A stretch of DNA of 6,512 nt from Deltaproteobacteria bacterium (GTDB lineage: Bacteria > Bdellovibrionota_C > UBA2361 > JAAYZI01), in contig JAAYZI010000067.1 in the NCBI GenBank assembly GCA_012514925.1, forward strand, positions 1-6,512, written 5' to 3'. Below are positions 6,308 to 6,512 of this stretch, one piece after another; positions within the stretch are counted from its first letter, which is position 1, and each line of letters opens with the position of its first letter. The translations under genes and the position numbers were made by a program. The notes under the pieces are model-generated. The model was not told the DNA's origin. It made no database searches and saw only the letters and a program-made list of their open reading frames with translations.

Positions 6308-6511
6308 TTATGCACCTGGCGAACAGTTTTCCGCCCCTTCTAAACCACTTCGCTCTTCTTCCAGTAAGAGAGTCTTCACTTCACAGATACTGTTTAATAC
6401 CAAATCCGCTTGAGTCAGATGCTCGCGCGCTAGGGTGGTGGATAACGCTATGCACTGCATGCCTGCATTTTTGGCGGATTCAATTCCAAGAGGGGCGTTT
6501 TCAATCACCAG
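6308..6511 (-). CDS. HAD-superfamily hydrolase (beta-phosphoglucomutase-like), C-terminal end only
   Basis: Only the last 67 codons are in the window; the frame is still open at the right edge, so the GTG at 6508 is an internal valine rather than a start. The segment VIENAPLGIESAKNAGM is motif IV of HAD phosphatases and phosphomutases, followed by the typical CIALSTT strand and a QADLVLNSICEV ending. These enzymes remove or move phosphate on small sugar phosphates using an aspartyl-phosphate intermediate; the nucleophile motif is outside the window. Position four of motif IV has Asn where Asp is commonest (IEN instead of IED). It probably processes a sugar phosphate for the cluster, but a general housekeeping HAD is possible. 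The last 15 or so residues are not family-conserved. Confidence 0.8.
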   Translation of the reverse strand: MVIENAPLGIESAKNAGMQCIALSTTLAREHLTQADLVLNSICEVKTLLLEEERSGLEGAENCSPGA

Positions 6512-6512
6512 A

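Noticed and set aside
1..6512. Defence system, CRISPR array, phage or transposon
   Set aside because: No repeat-spacer pattern, transposase, integrase, nuclease or terminal inverted repeats were seen; all recognisable genes fit glycan or sugar metabolism.

Overview
The window is bacterial DNA with tightly packed genes, ordinary start codons and Shine-Dalgarno sites, and no RNA genes, insertion sequences, CRISPR arrays or prophage genes that I can see. The content is typical of an accessory cluster for a surface polysaccharide (O-antigen, capsule or a glycosylation locus): two methyltransferase-type domains, an RmlC-type nucleotide-sugar epimerase, a transketolase split into two genes, two glycosyltransferases and a HAD-type phosphatase or mutase. 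A Gram-negative host is the most natural reading, but no gene here fixes the taxon.

Left part, plus strand (1-3145): a SAM-dependent methyltransferase whose start lies left of the window overlaps by 4 bp (ATGA) with an RmlC-like 3,5-epimerase of the 'RGIHGD' type. After a 115-bp gap come the N-terminal and C-terminal halves of a transketolase as separate genes 11 bp apart. Together these look like a module that makes or tailors an activated sugar: the epimerase acts on a 4-keto nucleotide sugar, the transketolase pair could move a two-carbon ketol unit, and the methyltransferase could decorate a product. The exact sugar cannot be read from this window, because no dehydratase or reductase is present.

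Middle, plus strand (3146-5042): a 160-bp gap holds a 39-codon open frame that looks like the beginning of a lost gene. It is followed by a 578-residue protein that joins an N-terminal TPR-like helical region, a methyltransferase-fold domain with an altered motif I, and a C-terminal GT32-like glycosyltransferase with a clear DxD motif.

Right part, minus strand (5095-6512): a 378-residue GT-B-type glycosyltransferase converges on the fusion gene across 52 bp. It is preceded on its own strand by the 3' end of a HAD-superfamily (beta-phosphoglucomutase-like) gene that runs off the right edge. The direction switch near 5050-5095 may be a boundary between two transcription units of the same cluster.
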